Below the pieces are notes generated by a model. That model was given only the letters and a program-made list of their open reading frames with translations, searched no databases and had not been told where the DNA came from. DNA of 64,000 nt. Origin: Helichrysum umbraculigerum. Its lineage: Eukaryota > Streptophyta > Magnoliopsida > Asterales > Asteraceae. The translations under genes and the position numbers were made by a program. Shown one piece after another: positions 24,824-35,705 of the stretch (within the stretch, counting starts at the first letter, position 1; every line of letters starts with the position of its first letter). The DNA lies in assembly GCA_949592205.1 (NCBI GenBank), contig CATIUR010000001.1, positions 216,944,250 to 217,008,249 on the forward strand, in the 5' to 3' direction.

Positions 24824-27274
24824 TGTCGTGCCTCCAGTGGTCGGACGGGTTTTAATCCGGTCGTTGAATCAACCAACCAGGATGCGCGGATAGGGTTTTA
24901 AATTTATAGAGCAGGGGAATCCTAAGTTGTATACTACTGACAGACCTAAAAGGGCAGCAAGTGGTATGTATGACTCAGGTGTCGTTCTTCAAACTACAAC
25001 GGGCATGGGAGTCTAGGAAGTTTTATTATCTTTGGAGATTCAGCTAGGGTTTTTTAAAAGTTTTTTTGGATAGGTTTGGTTTTTATAACTAAATACTAAT
25101 TTAAATAAAGAAAATAAAACAAAAGAGGTTTGTACGGAGACTCGGTCAACAGAGGATAAGCGAGTGTTTACTATGACTTCGTTAAATGTTATTGATGAAT
25201 AGTCAAGGGTAAGGCTACTAGATGTGATGACTAATCCGGAGAGGATAGAAACATAATTAATGCAAAGTATTATACCTACGACCGTTCCGCTGCTTCCATA
25301 CGTTTGTACTCCACCAATTGGTGTTTCCAGCACTATACCGAGTAATAGGGCGTTTTACGGTTTTTCCGTTACATTAATTAGGGTTCCACATTACTCTCGC
25401 AGATTTCCTATATCCTAATGAGCTACAACTACGAGCCTATTAAATATCTAACGTAGAGTTGTCCGCAATCAGATAAATAACATGTCACGTGGATAGCAGT
25501 TATAGAAGTCAAATACACCGGAAGTTCTCCCAAATGTACAGACCAATTTAACCGACGACTATCCTCGAATCCTGGTCCCCAGTCACAGTCATCAGAGACG
25601 TCTGTATCGTAGCGTGAATTGTTGATTGAACAAGAACACGAACGGGGATAATCCCGCGGACCAAGTTGGGATAATCGGGCTAACGATCAGTTAAATTGTT
25701 CAGCATTACCGATATAAATCATCACAACTATTCCATGCATGTTAATCTACTGTGTAAACCAATATTCTGTGTCTGAAAACCTAATTATACAGTTACTGAT
25801 ATGAACCAGGAGGAATACTCTAGCATGCATCATTCCTAAGGCAACAATCAAACAAGAACATGCGATAGGGTGACACATAACAGAACACCGTAATCCTAGC
25901 ATAGCAGATAACCAATAATCAGATCATAGATATCCCGAAAGTTCTCTCAAAGATATATAACAGATAAACATGAATCTAACCTATCTCTAATCCTACGCTC
26001 CGTGTCTCTTGGGATTTGTTTCAATCTAGAGAACACAGCCATACCAAGTTCATTGATCATCAAGTATAGAATAGGTAGAACGTACCACTAGTAATTGGCC
26101 AAGTTCTAGCAGGAAGCTTCTAACCACAGCATAGGTTGGATAGATAAACATTCGAGATTCAGTTTATGAGTTCATACACAGTTTAAAGTAACACGGGCAG
26201 AGTAACAGCATGGCATAAACATATTGACTATTCTAACATAACTACATCATAGTAAACACAAAGAAATGTCTAGCCTAACATTATATATCTAGCATACAAT
26301 CCTAAACAAGCATAAACAAAGCAACACATGTTTAAAACTGGAAAGTAAGAGATATATAAATAGAACCTGATACGAATTTATTACAGACAGATCTTCGCGA
26401 ATACAATGTCTTGGAGTGACTCCGTACAAAAGCTAAAAGCTACCTCTACCTAACTATCTCTCTAACTAGCTCAATTCTAGAGAGAGAAACTCTTCTAGAG
26501 GGAGAAACTAGAGAGAGAGTGATGTGTGTGAGAGAGAAAGTGTAGGGAGAGAATGAAAATGAGAGAAAATGTTATGTTGGTGAAGTGAGGGGTGTCCACT
26601 ATTTATAGGCAAAGCATTAAATCGCACGTATAACTCACGAAGCAGCACGTACAAGCAGACGAAGCACAATATGGGGGTGCAGGGGCCGTATACGGCTTGT
26701 ATAGGGCCATATACGGTCTATACAAGGTCGTATACGGTCTGTATAGGGCCGTATATGGTGCCTATGGCCGTATACGGGCTTCGTCTGATTTCGTTCGTTG
26801 CTTAAAACGTCCGTATCTCCTTCGTTATGCGTCCGTTTGACTCGATTCTTTCGCCTGTGGTTTCGTAATTCCGTTACGCTTCTAATGATGCAAATATCAT
26901 AGAAATTGGATGTGTAGAGATCAGGCGTAGCCGAAATGACTTTTAGTGGCTCTGAAAGTGCAGTGTCTTCTCCGTCCTTTGGCCGTTTCACTTGATTCCA
27001 GATTTTTCCGTCTCGATTTTACCTATACAACAGATGGTAGAAGTTAGGAAGTGTATCTTGACAGGAAAATGAGGTCGGAGGAATCGACTTGTATTAAAAT
27101 GCTGTGTTTTGTGCGATTTTAGAGTGTTTTCAGTGATTTTTAACACAACGTCTACTTTTGAACCACTTTAGTGAATTTTAATAAATAATCAATGTTTTGG
27201 AATGTTTTTACTAAAGAAAGGTCCAAAATGTGAGGAATAAAGCTTCTAAAAACATGACTTTTTACGTCACATCA
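24824..27274 (-). repeat. 5' LTR of Athila-like copy 2 (right edge of the tandem block)
   Basis: 2451 bp, same ends, TATA box and GTATACGG cluster as 6755-9205. It ends at 27274; the following GTTAT would be the right half of the 5-bp target duplication, whose partner lies left of the window. Confidence 0.92.
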
Positions 27275-28480
27275 GTTATGTTAGCCCATTACTTGCTAAG
27301 CAATATGCTTACTCGTTATGTTTCAAAATGTTATAGGTGAGCAAAGTGGAACACGGGGAGATTTGGCCAAAAAACCCATTGGAAGCTAGTGGTGGAGCTT
27401 GTTGCTAGTACGGTAACAAGTTATATCTCTTTTTGAATCATGCTCGATATGGAACTACACCCCTTTTTGGAATATGTACAAAAGTATGTTTTGACACCAT
27501 AAGTCTTACTTATGGGTTATAAGTAGCGTTTTGTACATGTTAAAGTCAAGGTCATTTTGTGAGACTTGAAGTTTGTAAAACATGTATGTTGTGGTTAGAT
27601 AGTATGTTAGAAGTCGAAGACATATTGAAAGTTAAGTCTTGAAGTAATGATGATGCTTAATGTTTGGTTTTGATTTTATTGGGTCAACTAGATGGAAATG
27701 TGTGGAAGTAAAGTGATTGGTTTGGTAAATACCCAAAATGGGTCATCGGGTGCCCAAATGGGTCATTAAATGGTCTTAATGTCATAATGAGTTAAATTCG
27801 TAGTATGATGACTTTGTTTGTTGAGTTAGAATCATTTTTTGTAGTCAATTGAGTTGGCAAAAGTTGAAAGTCTGAATGTGAGAGGTTTGAAACTTGGTTT
27901 GTTGCCAAAATGGTTCAAAATGGTCGAATTTTGATTGAACGTCCAAAATCCTCGTTATCACGAAATTTAGAAAAGTGTAAAAAGGGAAACTGTGCTCATA
28001 AAATTTGGTGGTCAAATATTTAACGAGTCAAAAGTTATGCACGTCCAAAATTGGCTCAAAACTTGAGTTTGGTACAGGTCTGCTGTCAAGTGTTTTTACA
28101 CGATCCTAGAGTAATCCTAGGATCGTGTATTATAAGGGAATTTTGTCACACTCAAATCTAAGAGTAAATACGCCATCCCACCTAAGTCCCAGGATCGCGT
28201 ATTATAGAGGAAAAGGTTCACAGTCAAATTTTCAGTGTAAATACGCGATCCCAGAACATTTCCAGGATCGCGTACTTGTGAAGAAATTCGTGCAAAAATA
28301 AAAAAATGCATAAGTGTCCCTAACACTTTTAGTGACTGTTTTACTTCACAATTTTTGTGTTTAGCAGCACTTTTTGCAACGCTTTTATCTCACAAATTTT
28401 GGTTCCGATATTTAAGATATATGATAAAATTGCGTAAAAAATATGTGTTCAAATTCTCAGAGTGTTTCACCGAATCAACA
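27275..28480. other. Unassigned repeat-like sequence with three hairpins
   Basis: No protein motif seen. The text has the style of LTR or spacer sequence (repeats of aatgggtca at 27735-27775). Three inverted repeats with core GGATCGCGTA lie at 28097-28276. Confidence 0.4.
28097..28276. repeat. Three regularly spaced hairpins with GATCC/GGATC cores
   Basis: Hairpin 1: 28097-28109 against 28117-28129, 13 perfect pairs, seven-base loop. Hairpin 2: 28167-28178 against 28192-28203, one mismatch. Hairpin 3: 28240-28251 against 28265-28276, about ten pairs. Spacing is 70 and 73 bases, and the spacers resemble one another, so this is a degenerate tandem repeat of a hairpin unit. Confidence 0.7.
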
Positions 28481-29224
28481 CGCTTTTATGGCTTTTTTTT
28501 TTAGATTGCAGGGGTTGTTTTTCCGGATCTTTGGGTGGGTTTTTTTCGGGTTGTTGGGTTTGTTGTTGGGGTTGTTGTTGGTGTTGAAAGAATGGTTGTT
28601 GAGGTTACATGGACGGATACATTATGTAAGGTTGTTGTTGGTTGTAATCAATTGGTGGATGATAATATGGTGGATACACTCCGTAAGGTTGCATATTCGG
28701 ATTGCGAATAGGGGTGAGCTACTAGAGCTGGGTGTGTTTGGTGTTCCGAATAACATGAGGTTTGTATACGACATGTTTTCCGGATTTGGGGTTTGATTTG
28801 AGTTGGGATTGGGGTTTTGATTTGATGAAGACATTGTTGATGAAAGTGAGTTTGATTTGTGGAGAAAGTGTTTAGAAAGTGTGTAGTATGTAGTTGAATT
28901 GTTGTGTGAAAATATGTAGTTGAGTATGTGTACATATAGATAATAAAATAGTTTTTTTTAATTAATTTTTTTTCCTTGCCGTTTCCCACGGTCAACTTTT
29001 TTTTTTTTTTTAAACCAACCAACAATTACTTTTTTTTGTTTTGATTAAAATCGGGGAAAGAAAACAAAAAAAATAAATTAAATTGCACGTGGGTCCTGCT
29101 TGAACTCTCCGTTTTTGCCCGTTGAGGGCTCCAGAACGCGGCCCCCAGAATGCCCCGTTACAGGCATTCTGGGCGTTCTCAGGGCTAAAACGCTCCCATG
29201 CAGGGCGCGATGCAGATGGTCTAA
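28480..29224 (-). pseudogene. 5' part of a PIF/Harbinger-like transposon with broken Gln/Pro-rich ORF
   Basis: On the minus strand the end at 29224 reads GACCATCTGCATCGCGCCC, preceded by TTA, a plausible Harbinger-type terminus with a 3-bp target. About 390 bases inward an ORF starts MSSSNQNPNPNSNQTP (28834) and continues after a frameshift near 28705 into glutamine- and proline-rich sequence, with an internal stop near 28610. Such N-termini are common in plant transposon-derived proteins of the Myb/SANT accessory type, but the domain itself is missing. The 3' part ends near 28480. Family call is from memory, so moderate. Confidence 0.45.
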
Positions 29225-31540
29225 CCGATTAAATTTAAAATTTTCTTAACAACTTGGGATATCGCATGTCTCTACTTCCGATACAGCTTTATTTAGCTCT
29301 TCTTATATTTTAGAATGATTGTTATAAAACCAATATTGTTATCGGTGTAATATCACTCAGCGCCATATATGGATGTCTTTAGGTAAAATAATGTTTAAAA
29401 TATATAGTAATTAATTATAAATTGTTTAAAATGTGTAATATCACATCTTAAATTGTTTGGTTTAGCCATTTAATCATTTATAATTAAATAATGTTTAAAA
29501 TATAAAGTAACCAAACATCAAAAATATCCAAGCATGGTTAGATTTTATTTATAGCAAAGTGGTAAGTTTGTTAACATCAAAAATATCATTTTGCAATAGT
29601 CTCAATTGCTATTTCAACCCGATGACATACAAAAATCAACATATAAGAGTTAATAACGTTAAACATTCGTCTGAAGATCGACCTCGTGTAGGTGATCTCT
29701 AAGCCTAATTACCTATCATGAACTTAGTAATTTTCGTTTAACTCGAGAACATAAGAACGAGAAAACACAGAACATGTTTTATAGCTACGTAATGAATATA
29801 ACAAATATATCAACACAATTATTTATATTCTTATATTGAATGATAAACTCATTATGACTATATAAAACTTTTCAATACTCACTTTTAAAAATTATACGAT
29901 CATCTATTGACTTTATTGTCTCAACGAATTAGAGCAAATGGTGTGAGTATATGTGATCACTATAGTACCTCCACCATGGTGATTTAAGTCATTTGACCAC
30001 CGGTCTCAGTGTGATCATGCTAATGTGGTATTCATCTTTTTTCCTTTGTTTTTAATTATTTTATACTAGTTTCTAAGGGAATGATAATTTTTAGTAGTGG
30101 TATTAACGGTGTAGTTCATAAAACGGTTTTTGGTCAAAATTGAATCATAGACAAAAATTTTGGTTTTTCAATAATCAAAATCATCCGGTTTCGATTTCAC
30201 TATGGTTTGGTTTTTTGGTTTCAGTTCGGTTTCGTATCTACTCCGTATTATTTTGGTTAATAACAAAATTTACGATATGACTAAGCTAATACATTTTGGC
30301 TGCAATATTAAACATAGTTTTATTGTTCTGAAAGTATAATTATACCACACCTATTATAATACATCAAATGGTTAAAGGTGACAAACTTTATCAAACTAAT
30401 GTTTAATATTGATAGTATGTATTGAACTATTGCAGTTTATGTTGTATGTAATGAATTAGTTAGTTATTGTTGTTGTTTGTAATTCATAGTACTTATATTG
30501 GCGTATCATCGATATATAAGGTGCCACGTGATATGTTTATAAGTTGTCACGTCACCAATATACATACCTTAACAATAAAACTTAAAAATTATTACATACA
30601 ATGCAAACTCGAATAGTTTAACAAACAATATAGATGTTAGACTTTAGTTCGATACATTTTGATGCACTTAAGTCTATAATAAAACATGATTTCAAATATT
30701 TAACAGCACTTAGTCAAGCCACTCAAATTGTCGGCTTCTCATTCGGTTCGATTTTTCAGTTTGATTAATTCAGTTATTTCTACGATTAGATTTTTCGATT
30801 TATGTGCACATCCCTAATTTTTAGTGTGATCAAAATGAGCAAACATAATCCTTTGCTTTTACTAGGGGTGAGCAGAAAAACTGGAAAAATCGAATCGTAA
30901 CCAAAATAATCGAACCAGCGGTATAACCGAACCGTTAATAACCGAATCGTTAGCAAACGACATATTTTGATTCGATTTGAGATATACATAAAGATCGAAC
31001 CGATAATAACCGAACCTCGTTATTTTTTCCATTAATTTAAAATATTTATATTTATTTAGTATTTTATATTCAATATTGTAAATATTAGCACTATAGTAAT
31101 AACAATAACAATAACAATAACTAATAAATTGGTCAAACTTATTTATTACATTGTATATGTATCTTATCTTAAATCTTAAATATACTATACGAATTACCAT
31201 TATGACGTCATCTATAAGAATTACCATTTTAATTAACCAATCAAGAATTAGATAAGATCTACTAATTTACCTCCTATACTTTGTTAACTAATCATCAATG
31301 TTTTGAAAACCGGTTGAACTGGATCCTGGCACACAACCGGTTCAACTCATATAGTACAAAATAGGCGATTCAACCGAACAAAAAACTGGTTCAACCGGAT
31401 TGAACCGGGTCCGGACAGAAAACCAGTTCGCTCGAAAAATCAGTTTATAAAACATTGCTAATCATTATATCCCCTTAAAGTTTTTTATTAATCAATGTAA
31501 GTTTTATTACCTCCTCGTATGACTCAACGATTTCCATTTG
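29225..31540. other. AT-rich intergenic DNA with CCGAAC-rich degenerate repeats
   Basis: No gene recognised. Stretches 30110-30240, 30740-31020 and 31300-31440 are rich in variants of ggttcggtt/aaccgaacc, a common low-complexity relic in plant intergenic DNA. A homogeneous (aataac)n run lies near 31095-31125. Confidence 0.5.
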
Positions 31541-31549
31541 TCAACTTTT

Positions 31550-32495
31550 GTTGACACTACTACTACGGAGTATTATTAAAGATCCATGATGATATACTAA
31601 GGAAGATTAAAACTCAACTTTGTGTATCGCTGACTCCAAGACCAGCAGCGAGAGTTTTACATCTTCAAATGAATAAAGGCAAAAGTCACTGCCCTAATAA
31701 AAGCAAGTTACTGAAGATATATAATTCAAGTCATTCTACAAGAGCACGATAGCTCGCAGTGAGTGAGGAGGATTATTACATCTTCAGAGACTACATTAAT
31801 AAAGTTTCTTTATAAGTACAAATCGCTCTTCATATGTACGTCAGCAAGTGTTCCTCGTACTTGAAAATATCTGAAGAATTACGTGGCAGCAAGTGATTAG
31901 TGTTAAGGAAGAAGAGATATTTGCGGTAACAGAATTGGGACCCGCAGAATGTTGGTTCATCAGAGATCAAACCAATCAAGCAGCGACACGTGTCATTCAA
32001 GATCCTATTTTGTAGGAGATATTTACGGGATATTTTTAATATATATAGAGTAGTACGTTGTACTTAGAAACTTGCCGTTTGTATGTGTTAATAACTTGTT
32101 AGTCAGTGAGTAGTTAGTCTAAGCACGGTACGACGATCAGCGAGTAAACAGTTTGTTTGTATGTCAGCAACTGTTCTACTTAACTTGTAATAGTTTTAGC
32201 TTAAGTGTTTGATTTGGTTTAGCCTTGGCTATTCGATTCCGCAATCAACACTAAGTGAGTTTTATATTTAATAAGATTCACAGTTCAGCTACTATTACTC
32301 TTTTACTTAACTGTTATATATTTGTGGTACTCTGTTCTTATTTGTTCATATACTACGATTATAAACTTAGACAAATAAATTAATTAATTTTGAAAAAGTT
32401 TTTAATTGTATTCAAACCCCCCCCCCCCCTTCTACAATTAAACTTTACATATTGCGATTCCATATCACTAGGTAATAGTGATTTCGGGACTCTCA
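31550..32495 (+). repeat. 5' LTR of a truncated Copia element
   Basis: The right end (CA at 32494-32495) is fixed by the primer site at 32498. A TATA-like tract is at 32037-32048, and a run of 13 C near 32418-32430 lies in the position where many Copia LTRs have a C-rich U5 segment. The left end is a guess (TGTTGACAC near 31549) because no second LTR is in the window. Confidence 0.55.
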
Positions 32496-32497
32496 AT

Positions 32498-32509
32498 TGG
32501 TATCAGAGC
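32498..32509 (+). promoter_or_regulatory. Primer binding site, initiator tRNA-Met type (Copia)
   Basis: TGGTATCAGAGC two bases after the LTR end, 33 bases before the gag start codon at 32543. Confidence 0.88.
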
Positions 32510-32542
32510 AGAGTTGGTTTAAAATAATTAACCAGATCTGCA

Positions 32543-33373
32543 ATGGAATCAGTAAAGTACTGTTGTGTTGACTCTGAGTATCAAAAGGGAAATGGTTCTA
32601 CTACCAAACGTCCAGCGTTTGATCCCTCTAGGAATGAGACGTGGATGTCCCGAATGATGATGTTTTTGGATCTTGTCGATGATCGTCTCTGTAACATAAT
32701 AACCAATGGTCCTCATATTCCAACCACTATTATTTCTGCTGTTGCTGCTACTGCAACTACTCCGGCTATACCAGAAGTAGTTGTGCCAAAGAGAGAGGAA
32801 CAATGGTCAGATGAGGACAAAAGGTTAATAAGGTTAGACAAACTAGCTAAAATCTACTTAGGCATGGCACTTTCTGATGAGTATTTGAATCAATTAGGCT
32901 TTATAGGACTGTTAAGGACATGTGGGACACCCTTAGGAATATATATATTGGAACACCTGATATTATTCGCTGTAGGGAAGTCAATCTCACACGCCAGTAT
33001 AAGTTGTTTGCAATGGAACCCAACGAGTCTCTATCTTCTACTTATACCAGATATCAGTCGCTGATGAACAAAATGGAAAAGGCTGGTATAGGTAAAGAGC
33101 AAAAGTTTGTGGTTGAAAAATTTCTGGAACTGTTACCAAGAAAAATCTGGGGAACTATTGCTACTTGCACAAGACAGGGGAATGATTATACCACTCTTAA
33201 TCTGACTCAAGTCTATGGCATTTTGCTCAACTGGGAGCAGTCTGAAAAGAAAGTTGATCAAAGTGAACACATCCGTGCAACACTTGGAAGTCAAAAGATC
33301 TCGAATGCCCTTGTAGCTGAGCTTGAAGAAATTGATCAGAAGCAGAAGTCAAAAGATCTCGAATGCCCTTGTA
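32543..33373 (+). pseudogene. Copia gag, frameshifted and truncated
   Basis: MESVKYCC starts at 32543 with the Copia gag pattern RPAFDPSRNETWMSRMMMFL, followed after a frameshift near 32900 by KDMWDTLRNIYIG and the UBN2-type gag core up to about 33330. No zinc knuckle, protease or integrase follows. The sequence ends in a 29-bp duplication (33287-33315 repeated at 33345-33373) directly before the fold-back element. Confidence 0.85.
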
Positions 33374-33383
33374 ACTTCGACGA

Positions 33384-33730
33384 GTTTTTTTTTTCCATTT
33401 TCTTTGGTGGGTTACACATTTACTAACACATCTGTTAAAGTGTTGCGTTTAGGGTTTAGGGTTTAGGGGTTAGGGTTTGGGGTTTAGGGTTTGGGGTTAC
33501 GGGGCCCAACCCTAAACCCTAAACCCAAACCCTAAACCCTAAACGCTTTTACAAAACTCTAAACCCTAAATCATACTAAACCATAAACCCTAACCCTAAA
33601 CCATGCTAAACTCTAACCCTAAATCCTAAACCCTAGCCCTAAGCCCTAACCACAAATCAAATGTACAACCAATCACTAACACATGTGTTACTAATTTGTA
33701 AAACCCACCAAAAAATGAAAAAAAAAATTG
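33384..33730. mobile_element. Fold-back element with inverted telomere-like repeats
   Basis: Outer arms of about 60 bases are inverted copies (33384-33443 and 33671-33730; both contain ggtgggtt...aacacat). Between them lie TTTAGGG-type repeats in one orientation (33447-33497) and CCCTAAA-type repeats in the other (33507-33650), meeting near ggggccc at 33501-33507. Many units are degenerate, and the right arm is longer. No ORF. It is probably a MITE or fold-back transposon whose interior consists of telomere-like repeat, not a telomere relic joined by chromosome fusion. Confidence 0.65.
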
Positions 33731-35705
33731 TAAAAAGTATGCCTTAAGAGACGACAAATCGAAGAGGAGAAAACGCTGAATTTTATGGTGCAATTTCATG
33801 ATTTTTTGACTTACCGTTTGTGAGATATTTGAGTTTCAAAAATGTGGGAAAATGAGTGGTTGAGATTGATTCCCCTATTCTCACTCAAAATTGATGTACT
33901 CATTTGAACTCTACTCTATATTATAAATCTTGTGTATATCGATATCTACAAATGAGCTGACCCAAGAACGTGAAAGTTAAAGCAACACATTTTAAAAATC
34001 ATCAGTGCACCAAAGTCCATTTGTCTAGCAATATTGAACTAATTAGACATCATGCTAACCTGATGTTGTGGTTTCAAATCTTTAGATGAGAATATATTTA
34101 AATATTCGTGAACTATTGTATAGATTCTTATTATAAATTATAAATGTATGAGTGAAACTCATCGGTGCACTACAACAAACTTAATTAGGGTGTGCTTAGG
34201 GGCGGTACCAGAACTTTTTTATAACGGATTAACGGAGGCAAATTTTAGGATTTTCACGTCATATTTTTGGTTTCGAATTGAGATTTTTTTATTCTCCAAG
34301 TAATACGATAAAATAAACCAACTCAAAACTTATGCTAGCATTAATACAACCGAACCGAAAAGAATTCGATTTTATTTGATTCTCAACACAAAAAATCATA
34401 CCGAAGGTTCATTAATTTAGCAATCCGAACAAACCTTGTAACTACTTGTAACTCAAAACTATTAGTGAACTATATAATGCATTTAGTTATGCTTATAGGA
34501 TTTGTATTACGGGAAAAAGTTGAAGAAACACTTTCACCTTTAAAATATATAGTTTAATAATTGTTCTTGTAAACTATAAAAAAATTGTGAAGAAAAACAA
34601 TGAATGGAAGAAATGTGAAATAAGATGAGAAAAATGAATTGTTTTTGTAATGGTACTTTTTTTATAGTTAAAGAGCCGGAAAAAAGGTGAAATAAGATAA
34701 GAAGAAGGAAGTAGGCAAAATATTAGATAAAAAGCTAACTGTTTGAAGGAAGGAGCACAAACCACTAGGCTAGGTGGGCAAATATTAATATTTTCGACTT
34801 GATAAATATTTAACACTAGTTACCAAAATATTTGTCCCACACCTTACTACCTACTGTGCTTGATAGATGGCATGGATTGTTTTGATAGTTATTTATTTCG
34901 ATAGAGTATTACTCCGTAGTATTTTATTACTCCTATTTTTATTGAAGTCCCGATGCTTTTCTATGTTTTATATTTTTGTCTAAATTGACATTGTATTATC
35001 GAAGTCAAACATAGCAACTCCAACGCGGTGGCATGGCTCCGGTTAATATGCCGTGATCTAACCCTTCTGTACGTTCTAAAGCTGTCGCATCCAAACAAGG
35101 TTTTATACTTTTATTGAATGAGAGCTTACTTTATTACTAAAAAAAATTAATGTCACGTTCAGTTCATGGAATATTTTTGAAGGAAGAGAAATTCGTCATA
35201 GGATCTGATAAATTTTAGTGTCATCAATTACTCAATCAAACAAACTAATGAATAGAATCTCAGTTTTAATTCTATATAAAATTTCTATCAATTTCGTGAA
35301 CCAAACGCTACCTAAAAGTTTTAGCTTTGAGAACACTTCACCCCAATGCTTCACCCGCTTCCCTTCCACCTCATTTAGTCCTTCGTTGACGTTCACGTAC
35401 TCTGTCCATTTTGTGTCAATTCAAAGAGTCATTTTTATGTTGTTTGTAAAAATTTTCTTTTGTTGGTGCATCTTTCGTTTATTTTGGTTTTCAAATTTCT
35501 ATTCATTCGTTTTGGTGAGATATCTTTAATTCTGATTCGATATTCGTATGGAAGTGGTGATTGCGGGTGCTCTGGTAATGAATAACATATAGTATAAGCA
35601 CTAGATTAATGGAAATCTAAAAGTTTATTAGACACAAACGAGATATTTTGACACTATTATTCATCAAAGTAAATAGCATTGACACGACGTAGCTTAGGAA
35701 TGACT
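33731..35705. other. Intergenic DNA downstream of SABATH gene A
   Basis: AT-rich, no recognised gene. It includes a segment at 33917-34190 duplicated at 50285-50573 and a short CCGAAC-rich stretch at 34340-34440. A 103-codon plus-strand frame at 35218-35529 is Phe- and Ser-rich with no family resemblance and is not annotated. Confidence 0.5.
33917..34190. repeat. Tandem-unit flank segment, copy A
   Basis: Shares with 50285-50573 the string tacaaatgag near its start, acacattttaaaaatcat in the middle and cggtgcactacaacaaactt at the end, with small indels. It lies downstream of gene A as the other lies downstream of the SABATH pseudogene, so it marks the tandem duplication unit. Confidence 0.75.

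Noticed and set aside
28443..28796. Plus-strand ORF of 117 codons
   Set aside because: It is the antisense of the Gln/Pro-rich Harbinger-like frame and its Leu/Gly content reflects ttg/gtt repeats.
33447..33650. Telomere repeats as a chromosome end or fusion scar
   Set aside because: The arrays are short, degenerate and enclosed in inverted arms with ordinary sequence on both sides.
35218..35529. Plus-strand ORF of 103 codons beside SABATH gene A
   Set aside because: Phe/Ser-rich, no recognisable family or splice context; likely chance in T-rich DNA.
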